Source: a virus
Virus record (IMG/VR): IMGVR_UViG_3300006052_000018
Coordinates: 1 to 36,857 of that record
Reading direction: 5' to 3' (one strand)
DNA length: 36,857 bases
The notes under the pieces: model-generated
The model's database searches: none
Told to the model about the DNA's origin: nothing
What the model saw: the letters and a program-made list of their open reading frames with translations, nothing else
Made by a program: the position numbers and the translations under genes
Shown: in pieces, positions 30,122-36,857 of the stretch
Numbering within the stretch: the stretch's first letter is position 1
Layout of the letters: the number at the start of each line of letters is the position of its first letter

Positions 30122-31222
30122 TTAAGGAGCACTAGACTTAATCAAGTCTGGATAAGTTGCTCTCCAACGGATTACATCGCTTGCATTGAGTAGCAAACTA
30201 GCTCCGATAAGAACTCCTTGACGCGTGTTAGCATAAAATGCCCCTGGTATTGTGATTGCAGGAGGAACAAACGAGATAGGAGGAACTAAGGTTCCACCGC
30301 TGTTTTGATCTCCAATAGCCAATACTTGAGGGAATGTAATGCCCAGAGATGCTTGTGCACTTGTTGGATAAGTAAAGGTAGCAAATCCTGTACTGTTGAT
30401 ATTCACTGCAAACTGATTAGCAGCTAAATTAGAGTTTGTGGCTGCGGTTTGTGTGATATATGCCTGTTGAGGAACTCCAGTCGTATTAAGCACATACTGG
30501 CTATCCAGTTGTTGCATACCCCAGACAGATGTTGTATTTACAAATCCTGTTTGAGGGAATACGAAGAAGACCTCTTGTCCAACGACAAATTTGTGATTCA
30601 ACGAAGTGTTGATCACAGTTTGCGTCGCAGGGACTCCAGTGACAGTAGCTCCTACGCCAGTAATATTCGTTCCGAATGGAACGTACAGATCTGCATAGAA
30701 CAAGCGTTTTACAAAACCTGCAGAAGCCCCAGCAGCAAATCCTGAAGTGGGGATATTTCCTATGGTGAAGGTAGTTGGACTTCCGACTGCAGTGACTGTT
30801 GTCAAAGTGCCTGCAATCTGAAGCATGGCAGTGGTGCCATAGATCAGAACAGCATCTCCCACAGAAAGTCCATGAGCAGATGTAGTTGTTACCACTCCTG
30901 TTGCAGCAACAATGCCACTGATGGTCAATGTGGGACCATACTGATAAGTGCCTGCACTGACGAAGCTAAAGGCTCCGGAAGTGAATGCCACATTCTTCAA
31001 AGCTGTGCTAGAAGTGACGTTTTCGGTTGCATACCCATAACCTGCGGGATCTTCGGCAAAACCAATAGCATACTGCACTTGAGGCGTTGCGCTAGTAGAA
31101 CCCCATTGTGTTTTATTCCAAATCTCGAAAGTATTTGGCATAAATGGCAGACTAATGAATTGAGAAGCAGCTGCTGTAGCCACTGTGAAATAGCCTTCAG
31201 CGTCTTTATTATATTGAGACAT
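30122..31222 (-). CDS. Head decoration/structural protein with FCCH-like modules
   Basis: 366 residues from ATG 31222, which has AGGAGG 5 nt upstream. The N-terminal domain (DAEGYFTVATAAASQFISLPFMPNTFEIWNKTQWG) is followed by two E1-FCCH-like modules (ITTTSAHGLSVGDAVLIYG-type near 120-170, and INTSLNHKFVVGQEVFFVFP near 215-290). The C-terminus (IRWRATYPDLIKSSAP) may contact the capsid. It lies directly downstream of the major capsid gene, so a decoration or neck protein is likely. Confidence 0.6.
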   Translation of the reverse strand: MSQYNKDAEGYFTVATAAASQFISLPFMPNTFEIWNKTQWGSTSATPQVQYAIGFAEDPAGYGYATENVTSSTALKNVAFTSGAFSFVSAGTYQYGPTLTISGIVAATGVVTTTSAHGLSVGDAVLIYGTTAMLQIAGTLTTVTAVGSPTTFTIGNIPTSGFAAGASAGFVKRLFYADLYVPFGTNITGVGATVTGVPATQTVINTSLNHKFVVGQEVFFVFPQTGFVNTTSVWGMQQLDSQYVLNTTGVPQQAYITQTAATNSNLAANQFAVNINSTGFATFTYPTSAQASLGITFPQVLAIGDQNSGGTLVPPISFVPPAITIPGAFYANTRQGVLIGASLLLNASDVIRWRATYPDLIKSSAP

Positions 31223-31230
31223 GATTCCTC

Positions 31231-32181
31231 CTAGGTAGTTTGGGTGCAACGTACGTTACGAATCCAAGTCTCTTGAAGGATGACTTGCGCTTGAGCGAAT
31301 TTGACGCCAAGGGTGCCGTTTAGAGCCAGAGGGCCGCTGAAGATAGGCGGACGGTAAAGAAGCTGGCTAGAGTAGCCATCTTGATCGATATGAGCATAAG
31401 ATTCTCTTGCAATGGCCATGTTGTTATAAACATCATTTCCATTCATGGAAGAGGCTATTTGGATTGCAGATTCAGAGCTTGTGAAAATTCTGAAGTTTAA
31501 GACCGCTCCATACTCACTGTAGATCGTGTCATTTTGATTTGGATAGTTCCAAGAACTGGTAAACTTATCCATCGCATCAAAGGTAGGCTGTATGATCGTG
31601 CTGCAGAGCAAGAAATAAGCACTACGAATGGGAGCGGTACCAAAACGATCTTCGCCTTGTTTTCCAGAAAGGAATTTAAAGGCGTTGGCTGTATCTAGAG
31701 AAGACGCAACGTTACTCAGATCCCTCACAGTCATCTCTGTGGGGTTATCGCCATTGACGCCACCTTTACAGTTATAAACAGAGACGGCAGAAAGGAGATA
31801 ATCACGTAGGATTATGTCTTCAGCCTGTCTCATGGCTACTCCAAGACGCTCTGTAACCCAGCTGAGAACGGGGTCTTGGTCTTGGATGACGACTTGTTCA
31901 TTCAAGATGACTGATGTACCATAAAAGGCCATTGCAGCATCTACAATCTCTCTTGTAGCAACTTGAGAGGGTGGTTCAATCCCAGTGTTGCCCAATTGGA
32001 CAACAGGGGGTTGTAGAGGAACAGGACGCAAGAAGCGCATGGTTGTTCCGCCATTCCTTGGCATCGAATATTTTTCGGCCGGAATGATATAGTTGAAGTT
32101 TGGTGTAGGAACACTCAACATGCCTGGAGCAAGCGATTGGAGAATCGGTGCAGGCAGATTGCTGGTTGTTGTAATCGACAT
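31231..32181 (-). CDS. Major capsid protein, N4-gp56-like
   Basis: 316 residues with the pattern of N4-gp56-family capsids (HK97 fold). MPRNGGTTMRFLRPVPL and PSQVATREIVDAAMAFYGTSVILNEQVVIQDQDPVLSWVTERLGVAMRQAEDIILRDYLLS form the conserved N-terminal part. DKFTSSWNYPNQ... FRIFTSSES and GVKFAQAQVILQETWIRNVR form the C-terminal part. GAGGA lies before ATG. It follows the scaffold-like gene, the usual order. Family named from memory; major-capsid role is strongly supported by position. Confidence 0.8.
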   Translation of the reverse strand: MSITTTSNLPAPILQSLAPGMLSVPTPNFNYIIPAEKYSMPRNGGTTMRFLRPVPLQPPVVQLGNTGIEPPSQVATREIVDAAMAFYGTSVILNEQVVIQDQDPVLSWVTERLGVAMRQAEDIILRDYLLSAVSVYNCKGGVNGDNPTEMTVRDLSNVASSLDTANAFKFLSGKQGEDRFGTAPIRSAYFLLCSTIIQPTFDAMDKFTSSWNYPNQNDTIYSEYGAVLNFRIFTSSESAIQIASSMNGNDVYNNMAIARESYAHIDQDGYSSQLLYRPPIFSGPLALNGTLGVKFAQAQVILQETWIRNVRCTQTT

Positions 32182-32204
32182 CTTTCCTCGATGGTTTACG
32201 TTTG

Positions 32205-32234
32205 GACCATTCCAAGAACATGCTCAAAATGGTC
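32205..32234. other. Inverted repeat in the leader of the capsid gene
   Basis: GACCATT (32205-32211) and AATGGTC (32228-32234) can pair across a 16-nt loop within the 95-nt gap between scaffold and capsid genes. A translational or processing signal is possible. Short and unproven. Confidence 0.3.
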
Positions 32235-32276
32235 TTCAAATACGTAACGACCAAGGAAGCGACCAATCTTTCGAAA

Positions 32277-32996
32277 TTATCGATGAGTTGGACCGGAACC
32301 GTTACCAATGGGTCTGCGTTGAGCCTCTTTTAGTTTTGTGTAGGCTTGCTCACGAGCAGCTTTGGATCGAGTATCGAACTCCACAGCGCTAGGCGTACCA
32401 GAACTGGGAGAGATGAAGTAGGGATTTTTCATATTTTCGTCTACTTTCTCTTTAATCGACTCTTGAGGCTTCACGTTCTGCATACTCTTCAATTTCTTGT
32501 AAGTACTGAGCCTACGTGCGTAATCGTCGGGCACTTCTAAAACAGTCTCTAAAAACACAGGATCTACATTGTTTAAATTGGCAATCGCCTGTTCGTTCAT
32601 TACATGATCGTAATCAGGAAATTGCGACTTTAATCTTTGTAGATAATTTCTTTTTCCTTCTTCTTCACGTTCCTCACGGATGGTTTGCTTAGCAATTTCT
32701 TTAGCTTCCTTCTTAAAGTGAGCTCTCTCTTTTTCAAGTTTTGCTCTCAGACGGGCAGGATCTACAAAGTCTTCGGCTCCATCCAAAGGATCTTGTTCTT
32801 TGGGTTGCAGCATTTGTTTGATCTCTTCTAGTTCCTTTCGCATCATTTCCGCCTGCATTTCTGCACGGACTCGGGCATCTCTCTCTTGTTCTCGGGCTGC
32901 TTCCAACCTTCGAAAATTAAGCTCTTTATCGCTAAGCCCTTCTTGAGGCTTTTGTTCAGGTACGGCGAGGTCCTGTGGATTTACGCCTTCGTTCAT
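32277..32996 (-). CDS. Scaffold-like protein
   Basis: 239 residues from ATG 32996 (MNEGVNPQDL), with AAGGA about 9 nt upstream. It is almost wholly charged and helical: residues about 20-120 are coiled coil (REQERDARVRAEMQAEMMRKELEEIKQML; KLEKERAHFKKEAKEIAKQTIREEREEEGKRN). It ends in a basic helix (SKAAREQAYTKLKEAQRR), as scaffold proteins use to bind coat. It stands directly before the capsid gene. It directs prohead assembly in this model. Confidence 0.75.
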   Translation of the reverse strand: MNEGVNPQDLAVPEQKPQEGLSDKELNFRRLEAAREQERDARVRAEMQAEMMRKELEEIKQMLQPKEQDPLDGAEDFVDPARLRAKLEKERAHFKKEAKEIAKQTIREEREEEGKRNYLQRLKSQFPDYDHVMNEQAIANLNNVDPVFLETVLEVPDDYARRLSTYKKLKSMQNVKPQESIKEKVDENMKNPYFISPSSGTPSAVEFDTRSKAAREQAYTKLKEAQRRPIGNGSGPTHR

Positions 32997-33055
32997 AGAA
33001 TTTGTCCTTGGTGTGACGACGACCTTTACGTCAGAAAAAATATTTAACATCCCTA

Positions 33056-33084
33056 TTGACGCAAGGGGGCGTGCATATTTATAT
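33056..33084 (+). promoter_or_regulatory. Sigma-70-like promoter of the plus-strand island
   Basis: TTGACG (33056-33061, 5/6 consensus), a 17-nt spacer and TTATAT (33079-33084) precede the gene at 33124 by about 40 nt. TATATG, one or two bases on, is an alternative -10. A short dyad TTAAATT-AAA-AATTTAA follows near 33086-33102. Confidence 0.5.
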
Positions 33085-33123
33085 GTTAAATTAAAAATTT
33101 AATTAACACATAAGGGGTTTCAC

Positions 33124-33639
33124 ATGCAAAGATTTTATTTGAAAAAGGATCAAGTTTGGGAAAATACTGAATTTTGGAAGCAAAATACCGAAGAAGACTA
33201 TGTCAAATGTATCCAAAGCTTAATCACTTCGAAACCATTCGGAGATCATAAATTCTATATCTACTCTTTTGTGAAGAGAGTAAATGATAACACCGGGGAA
33301 AAGAAAATGTACCACCAGCCTCGCCTAACGCGTCCGGAGCCTCTTCCAGGCACTTCATTGCTCAAGGTGGACCCAAGGTCGCCTGATACCGCGATCATCG
33401 TCTGGACGCTTCCTAATCAAGAGAATTTTGGACTCTATCAACGAGGCAAGATGTTTGCTGATGAATTTGTCCATGAATGCATTCAAAAGTTTCTAAATAA
33501 TCCAAAAGAGATGTGCAAACCAGATAGTGAAGACTTAAACGACAATCAGATAAGAGATATCTATAGAGGCATCAAAAACAGATTGAAAGCGTTAAAAGCA
33601 ACAAATTTGGCGAAAGAAAAAATATCGAAGAGTGTATGA
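33124..33639 (+). CDS. Conserved phage protein on inverted island (171 aa)
   Basis: A soluble 171-residue protein. MYHQPRLTRPEPLPGTSLLKVDPRSPDTAIIVWTLPNQENFGLYQRGKMFADEFVHECIQKFLNNP has the look of a phage family I have seen among structural genes, without known function. It is transcribed against the surrounding structural operon from its own promoter, with AAGGGG before ATG. Possibly a regulator or early host-interaction protein. Confidence 0.6.
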   Translation: MQRFYLKKDQVWENTEFWKQNTEEDYVKCIQSLITSKPFGDHKFYIYSFVKRVNDNTGEKKMYHQPRLTRPEPLPGTSLLKVDPRSPDTAIIVWTLPNQENFGLYQRGKMFADEFVHECIQKFLNNPKEMCKPDSEDLNDNQIRDIYRGIKNRLKALKATNLAKEKISKSV

Positions 33640-33660
33640 TGAGTGAAAAACGAAGGATTT

Positions 33661-33849
33661 ATGGACCCAGATTTACATCTTTTAGCTACAGTAGGATCTT
33701 TGACAGTTTTGATGTGGGGGTTGTTAAAATTTATGCTAAGAGATATTCACAAAGATTTAGAAGACATAAAACAGGCTCAGAAACGCTCTGAAACTAGGAT
33801 TGATCATTTATACGAAATTTGCATCGGACTTCTAAAGAACAGAAAATGA
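33661..33849 (+). CDS. Distant member of the membrane/coiled-coil family (62 aa)
   Basis: MDPDLHLLATVGSLTVLMWGLLKFML gives one membrane helix. RDIHKDLEDIKQAQKRSETRIDHLYEI, a heptad helix, and a basic end LLKNRK follow. The plan is that of the 18976-20632 array, 13 kb away. ATG 33661 has AAGGA close by; a GTG at 33643 would add six residues. Ends in an ATGA overlap. Confidence 0.6.
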   Translation: MDPDLHLLATVGSLTVLMWGLLKFMLRDIHKDLEDIKQAQKRSETRIDHLYEICIGLLKNRK

Positions 33850-33932
33850 ACATAACCAAAAAAGATTATTGTGAAGCAATTTCAGAAGGAGTTAAACAAG
33901 TGAAAGAAGCTCTGAAGGAAATTCAGGGTTAA
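33846..33932 (+). CDS. Small coupled ORF (28 aa)
   Basis: MNITKKDYCEAISEGVKQVK... , a single amphipathic helix, begins in an ATGA overlap. It ends at a TTAA shared with the stop of the convergent gene at 33929. Coupling is the only support. Confidence 0.4.
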   Translation: MNITKKDYCEAISEGVKQVKEALKEIQG

Positions 33933-34117
33933 TTCATCTTCCTAGGAGGTTTTCCACGAGGATTGCGGACTTTTGGATTGAACACATCCGTAAATCCGCC
34001 ATCTTTGGTAGCGACTTGAGCAGGAATGCCCATTCCTTGATATTTTCCTGCGTTGCTTTGAGATCGATAGTCATAAGGAGGGCGTTTCCCATCTAAGGAA
34101 GTATTTTTAACCACCAT
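33929..34117 (-). CDS. Small YDYR/GKY protein, copy 2 (62 aa)
   Basis: 62 residues. PPYDYRSQSNAGKYQGMGIPAQV parallels YDYRNIENIGKYRGVGEAGK in the neighbour upstream, so the two are tandem paralogues. Basic, proline-rich end (NPRGKPPRKMN). Its start overlaps the preceding gene. Presumably a minor virion or assembly protein. Confidence 0.6.
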   Translation of the reverse strand: MVVKNTSLDGKRPPYDYRSQSNAGKYQGMGIPAQVATKDGGFTDVFNPKVRNPRGKPPRKMN

Positions 34118-34307
34118 GATCGCGTGGAACTCCCATTGTCTTCTTTTTGGGAGGCATTGCCTCTATAGATTCAGAGCGAAAATATCCTGTTTTTCCAGCT
34201 TCACCTACTCCACGATATTTCCCAATATTCTCGATGTTACGATAATCGTAAGCTTCCTCAAAGAATTTAGGATCAGTTAAACTGGGATGCTTGATTTCAT
34301 TGTCCAT
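34107..34307 (-). CDS. Small YDYR/GKY protein, copy 1 (66 aa)
   Basis: Started at ATG 34307 (GGAG 4-5 nt upstream) to give 66 residues: DNEIKHPSLTDPKFFEEAYDYRNIENIGKYRGVG, then a basic PPKKKTMG end. Small proteins with YDYRxxxNxGKYxGxG occur near portal genes in several phages, from memory. Function unknown. Confidence 0.6.
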   Translation of the reverse strand: MDNEIKHPSLTDPKFFEEAYDYRNIENIGKYRGVGEAGKTGYFRSESIEAMPPKKKTMGVPRDHGG

Positions 34308-34479
34308 TTTTCTCCAAAAATTGAGAGCGGTAACTTTCCCTATCATGTATTTTTTTAGCAAACGTTAGGACATCTTCCATAGATTTAAATGCCCAGCGAT
34401 ACCCTTTTTGATAAAGTTCTGGGCAGTCTAACTCTTCATTATTTTCTCTGTATTCATTGGGGAAATGAATACCCATCAT
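34297..34479 (-). CDS. Hypothetical protein (60 aa)
   Basis: MMGIHFPNEYRENNEELDCPELYQKGYRWAFKSMEDVLTFAKKIHDRESY; 60 residues from ATG 34479. A longer form (78 residues) would start at 34533 inside the previous gene, and neither start has a strong ribosome site. No family recognised. Part of the portal-scaffold small-gene run. Confidence 0.5.
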   Translation of the reverse strand: MMGIHFPNEYRENNEELDCPELYQKGYRWAFKSMEDVLTFAKKIHDRESYRSQFLEKNGQ

Positions 34480-34489
34480 GTACTTCAAA

Positions 34490-34705
34490 TTAATGCCTGA
34501 ATTCTGGTTTGGGCATATTTTTTGATGTCTCACTCACGCCTTGCTCTTGATCACGATGCACTGCCATTTCGGTATCTGGATATTTAAATCCTCGAATTTC
34601 TCCAGCTCTTGGCAATTTTTTGTGATGAGGCATTTCTGGAAAATAACCATCGGAATCAACTTCACCACGGTTCATATCCATTTTTCTCTCGCTCATTGGC
34701 TTCAT
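34490..34705 (-). CDS. Small hydrophilic protein after portal (71 aa)
   Basis: 71 residues, charged and without hydrophobic segments (SERKMDMNRGEVDSDGYFPEMPHHKKLPRAGEIRGFKYPDTEMAVH). It starts in an ATGA overlap with the portal stop, so it is translated with it. Function unknown; probably minor virion or assembly component. Confidence 0.6.
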   Translation of the reverse strand: MKPMSERKMDMNRGEVDSDGYFPEMPHHKKLPRAGEIRGFKYPDTEMAVHRDQEQGVSETSKNMPKPEFRH

Positions 34706-36825
34706 AGTAGTGCACTCCTTACTTGTGACTCATTCCCCATTTTATTCTGTGGGCTATTATTATTCATCATATTTGTTAAAAAATTATTTGATTCCGATTG
34801 AATCTTTGCAGAGATTTTTTCGCGATTTTCCCTGTCTTCTTGCATTAAAGCTTGGCTCTGAAGTTCAACAAGTTTTTGTCTGGCGTCGAATTCCCCATAG
34901 GCTTGGTAAGTTTCAAGCAGTTTTTGTAGCGCTTCCATCTTGTCTTTGAGAGCTAGAGCATCATTTCGGCTAATTTCTGATATTCTTTCTTCAAATAAAC
35001 CAATGTTAGCTTCTGCTCTTCCGTGACGTTCGCGGGCTGTTGCAAGTTCACTAGCGGATTTGGCTTGTAGATTCTGGAGTTGTGCTTCCAATAGAGTATG
35101 TTTGAGCATCATCTCTTGTTTCTGCATCTCAGCAGCTTCCATTTGTGTTTGTTCAATGGCAGCAATGATCTCGTTTTTACCTTGAATAGTAGCATTTTCC
35201 AAAAGGAATTTTGGAGGAATAATACCTCCCAGAATCTGATTGAGATCGAGCATTTGCTTAAATTGCATCTGTTGTTGGATGGTTGTATCTAAACCTTCTG
35301 AGACAAGAACATCATATTTTGAGAATGTCTTTGTGAGAAACTCAGGATTAGGCTCTTTGCCAAGGATGCGAGCAATTTTCGCAGGAGACCAATTATTTTG
35401 AATGATCTTCTGTTCCAGTCTTCCAAAAAGTTTTAAAGCCACATCCCACTGATCGAAGTATTTTTGAAGAGTAACAAGTCCTGCTCCCTGTCTTAACATT
35501 ACCTCGATTCCGGTCTTGGAATCGTCAGCCATTCCCAAAAGTTCTTGGTTGACTCCCGATGTGCGGAAAATAAAATCAGCAAGCTGATCAGCGAGCTGCA
35601 TATCGCTGGGAGGAACCGCATTAGGAATAATCTTTTGAATATCAGTGAGCTCAAATCCTTCCTTAATGATGATGTCTTTTCCTTGGCCACCATAGCGTAG
35701 ATCTTCCTCATTGACGATAGAATTTTCTTTGCGCATCCATCCGGAATTGATTGAACTCTCTGATATATCGTGGTTTAAAATTATACGACGATTAAGAAGA
35801 AATTGCGAATCGCGCATAGCTCGAGTTAAAGAACGTACTCTTAGATCATATTGAGCTACATGTGCATCATAATTCCAGTAGATGGGAACCAGAGGACACT
35901 CATCAAAATGTAATGGATTATAATTTAAGTACATCATGTGTTCGTTGATGACTACTGCAAGCTTCCATGTGGGAGTAGGAACTTCGATTACTTCAAACAT
36001 TCCAGTGCGATTCACTAACTCATCCAAGAATTGCTGATTATCCACGTAATCGTAGGCGATGCCATCATTGCGATTATAGAGCATCTTCTTCATGCGCTTA
36101 CTTTTGTACCAGACGTGACTCAGTACAAGCAGATCATTACGAGCAAGATTGTAGTTCTCAGGAAGGAAATAGAATTTTCCATAGCGATTACCATAACCCG
36201 ACATTGTACGAATGAGATCTTCTTTATCTGGAAAATAGTTAATCGCTTCTTGTTTAGAGAGATATTGTTGACACCAGATGAAATTACAATCGCTCATATC
36301 GGGTTCCCTAAAATAGGGATCAATCATGAAAGAATTGTAAGACCATACTTTTGCATCCAAAGTGCCATTGATTGGGTCATCAGTAAAATCCAAGTAAGGC
36401 TGTAATAACACCATGCCCGCAATGGCAGATTGTTCATATGCTTGAGACACCTTTTCCAAAATGTTTCTATAATTATTGGCATAAGTAACTACCTTGGTGA
36501 GATCATCTGCGTAATCTTGTTTTGAATTCTCTAAAGGGGTGAAATTGATAGATTTACGATGTTGTCTTTGGTAACCCGTCACCATATTGATGGGTTGTTG
36601 AATCAAATTAAAATGGAAAGTCTGAAAATTATATTGAGGATAGAAATTGAAATATGAATTGATGAAGCGCTGTTCGCCTGCATAGAATAAGGTGTCTATA
36701 TTTGACTGATTCCATCTCGCCTGTTCTAAAGGCTCAAACTTCCCATACAGATTATCCAGCCAAATCTTAATATTTGATTCGCTTGGCTCAGTGTCGGTAT
36801 CCCATGGGGGAAAATACATCGGCAT
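34702..36825 (-). CDS. Portal protein, P22-like
   Basis: 707 residues, close to the P22 portal length (725). The N-terminal stretch (QARWNQSNIDTLFYAGEQRF, then FNLIQQPINMVTGYQRQHRKSINFTPLE) and the core (AIAGMVLLQPYLDFTDDPINGTLDAKVWSYNSFMIDPYFREPDMSDCNFI) fit podovirus portals. The last 170 residues are a long helical, Gln/Glu/Ala-rich barrel (MEAAEMQKQEMMLKHTLLEAQLQNLQAKSASELATARER). The dodecamer forms the DNA channel for packaging and ejection. ATG 36825 is the first start after an in-frame stop, with only 32 nt left to the window end. Those 32 nt contain a repeated GATGCCTA and a poor ribosome site. Confidence 0.82.
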   Translation of the reverse strand: MPMYFPPWDTDTEPSESNIKIWLDNLYGKFEPLEQARWNQSNIDTLFYAGEQRFINSYFNFYPQYNFQTFHFNLIQQPINMVTGYQRQHRKSINFTPLENSKQDYADDLTKVVTYANNYRNILEKVSQAYEQSAIAGMVLLQPYLDFTDDPINGTLDAKVWSYNSFMIDPYFREPDMSDCNFIWCQQYLSKQEAINYFPDKEDLIRTMSGYGNRYGKFYFLPENYNLARNDLLVLSHVWYKSKRMKKMLYNRNDGIAYDYVDNQQFLDELVNRTGMFEVIEVPTPTWKLAVVINEHMMYLNYNPLHFDECPLVPIYWNYDAHVAQYDLRVRSLTRAMRDSQFLLNRRIILNHDISESSINSGWMRKENSIVNEEDLRYGGQGKDIIIKEGFELTDIQKIIPNAVPPSDMQLADQLADFIFRTSGVNQELLGMADDSKTGIEVMLRQGAGLVTLQKYFDQWDVALKLFGRLEQKIIQNNWSPAKIARILGKEPNPEFLTKTFSKYDVLVSEGLDTTIQQQMQFKQMLDLNQILGGIIPPKFLLENATIQGKNEIIAAIEQTQMEAAEMQKQEMMLKHTLLEAQLQNLQAKSASELATARERHGRAEANIGLFEERISEISRNDALALKDKMEALQKLLETYQAYGEFDARQKLVELQSQALMQEDRENREKISAKIQSESNNFLTNMMNNNSPQNKMGNESQVRSALL

Positions 36826-36857
36826 AAGTAGGCATCTTTTTTAGGCATCTTTTATCC

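Noticed and set aside
1-36857. Insertion sequences or transposase remnants
   Set aside because: No DDE or HUH transposase motifs and no terminal inverted repeats with target duplications were found.

Overview
This window looks like a complete or nearly complete tailed-phage genome (about 36.9 kb, AT-rich, standard code, Shine-Dalgarno led genes). Its hallmark genes are a PBSX-type large terminase, a P22-like portal of about 707 residues, an N4-gp56-type major capsid protein, a scaffold-like protein, a neck and tail series with no tape measure or sheath, three probable DNA-ejection proteins and a set of tail fibres. That combination indicates a podovirus-like virion. I found no integrase, tRNA, CRISPR array, polymerase or recognisable endolysin. 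Both ends fall outside genes and the outermost genes point away from each other across the join, so the contig may be a linearised circle; I see no terminal overlap that would prove it.

Layout. (A) 55-5275, plus strand: six fibre/tail-tip genes (beta-helix, YadA-like repeats, a duplicated C-terminal domain, a C1q-like domain). They are followed by two exported accessory proteins at 5342-6614: a small secreted zinc-ribbon protein and a probable outer-membrane beta-barrel. (B) 8850 down to 6624, minus strand: recombination operon (hypothetical protein, gp32-like ssDNA-binding protein, YqaJ/lambda-Exo-like nuclease, coiled-coil protein). (C) 9084-15521, plus strand: HTH regulator with a duplicated start site, about 300 nt of tandem RNA hairpins, two leader-size ORFs, a replication initiator-like protein, a RusA resolvase, a run of small genes, then small and large terminase. 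(D) 18748 down to 15537, minus strand: accessory operon (frameshifted RNA-ligase-like gene, HTH protein, metallophosphoesterase, tiny zinc-finger protein, DUF551-like genes, membrane protein, secreted double zinc-ribbon protein). (E) 18976-20693, plus strand: a tandem family of tiny one-helix membrane proteins with coiled-coil tails. (F) 36825 down to 20665, minus strand: the structural operon, interrupted by an oppositely oriented island at 33124-33932 that carries one more membrane/coiled-coil protein.

How the genes work together. Divergent transcription from 8850-9084 probably separates early recombination (left) from regulation, replication and packaging (right); a palindrome sits inside the leftward promoter. 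The structural operon follows the usual order: portal, small proteins, scaffold, capsid, neck, tail, ejection. The exported zinc-ribbon and barrel proteins and the membrane/coiled-coil array are not standard virion parts. They probably alter the host envelope, exclude other phages or act in lysis.

Host. The barrel protein and the recurrent tail motif ending in IEERNRK remind me of proteins from environmental chlamydiae (Parachlamydia-like bacteria). The apparent lack of a peptidoglycan hydrolase would suit such a host. This is inference from memory and was not checked. If right, this would be an unusual tailed dsDNA phage of Chlamydiota.
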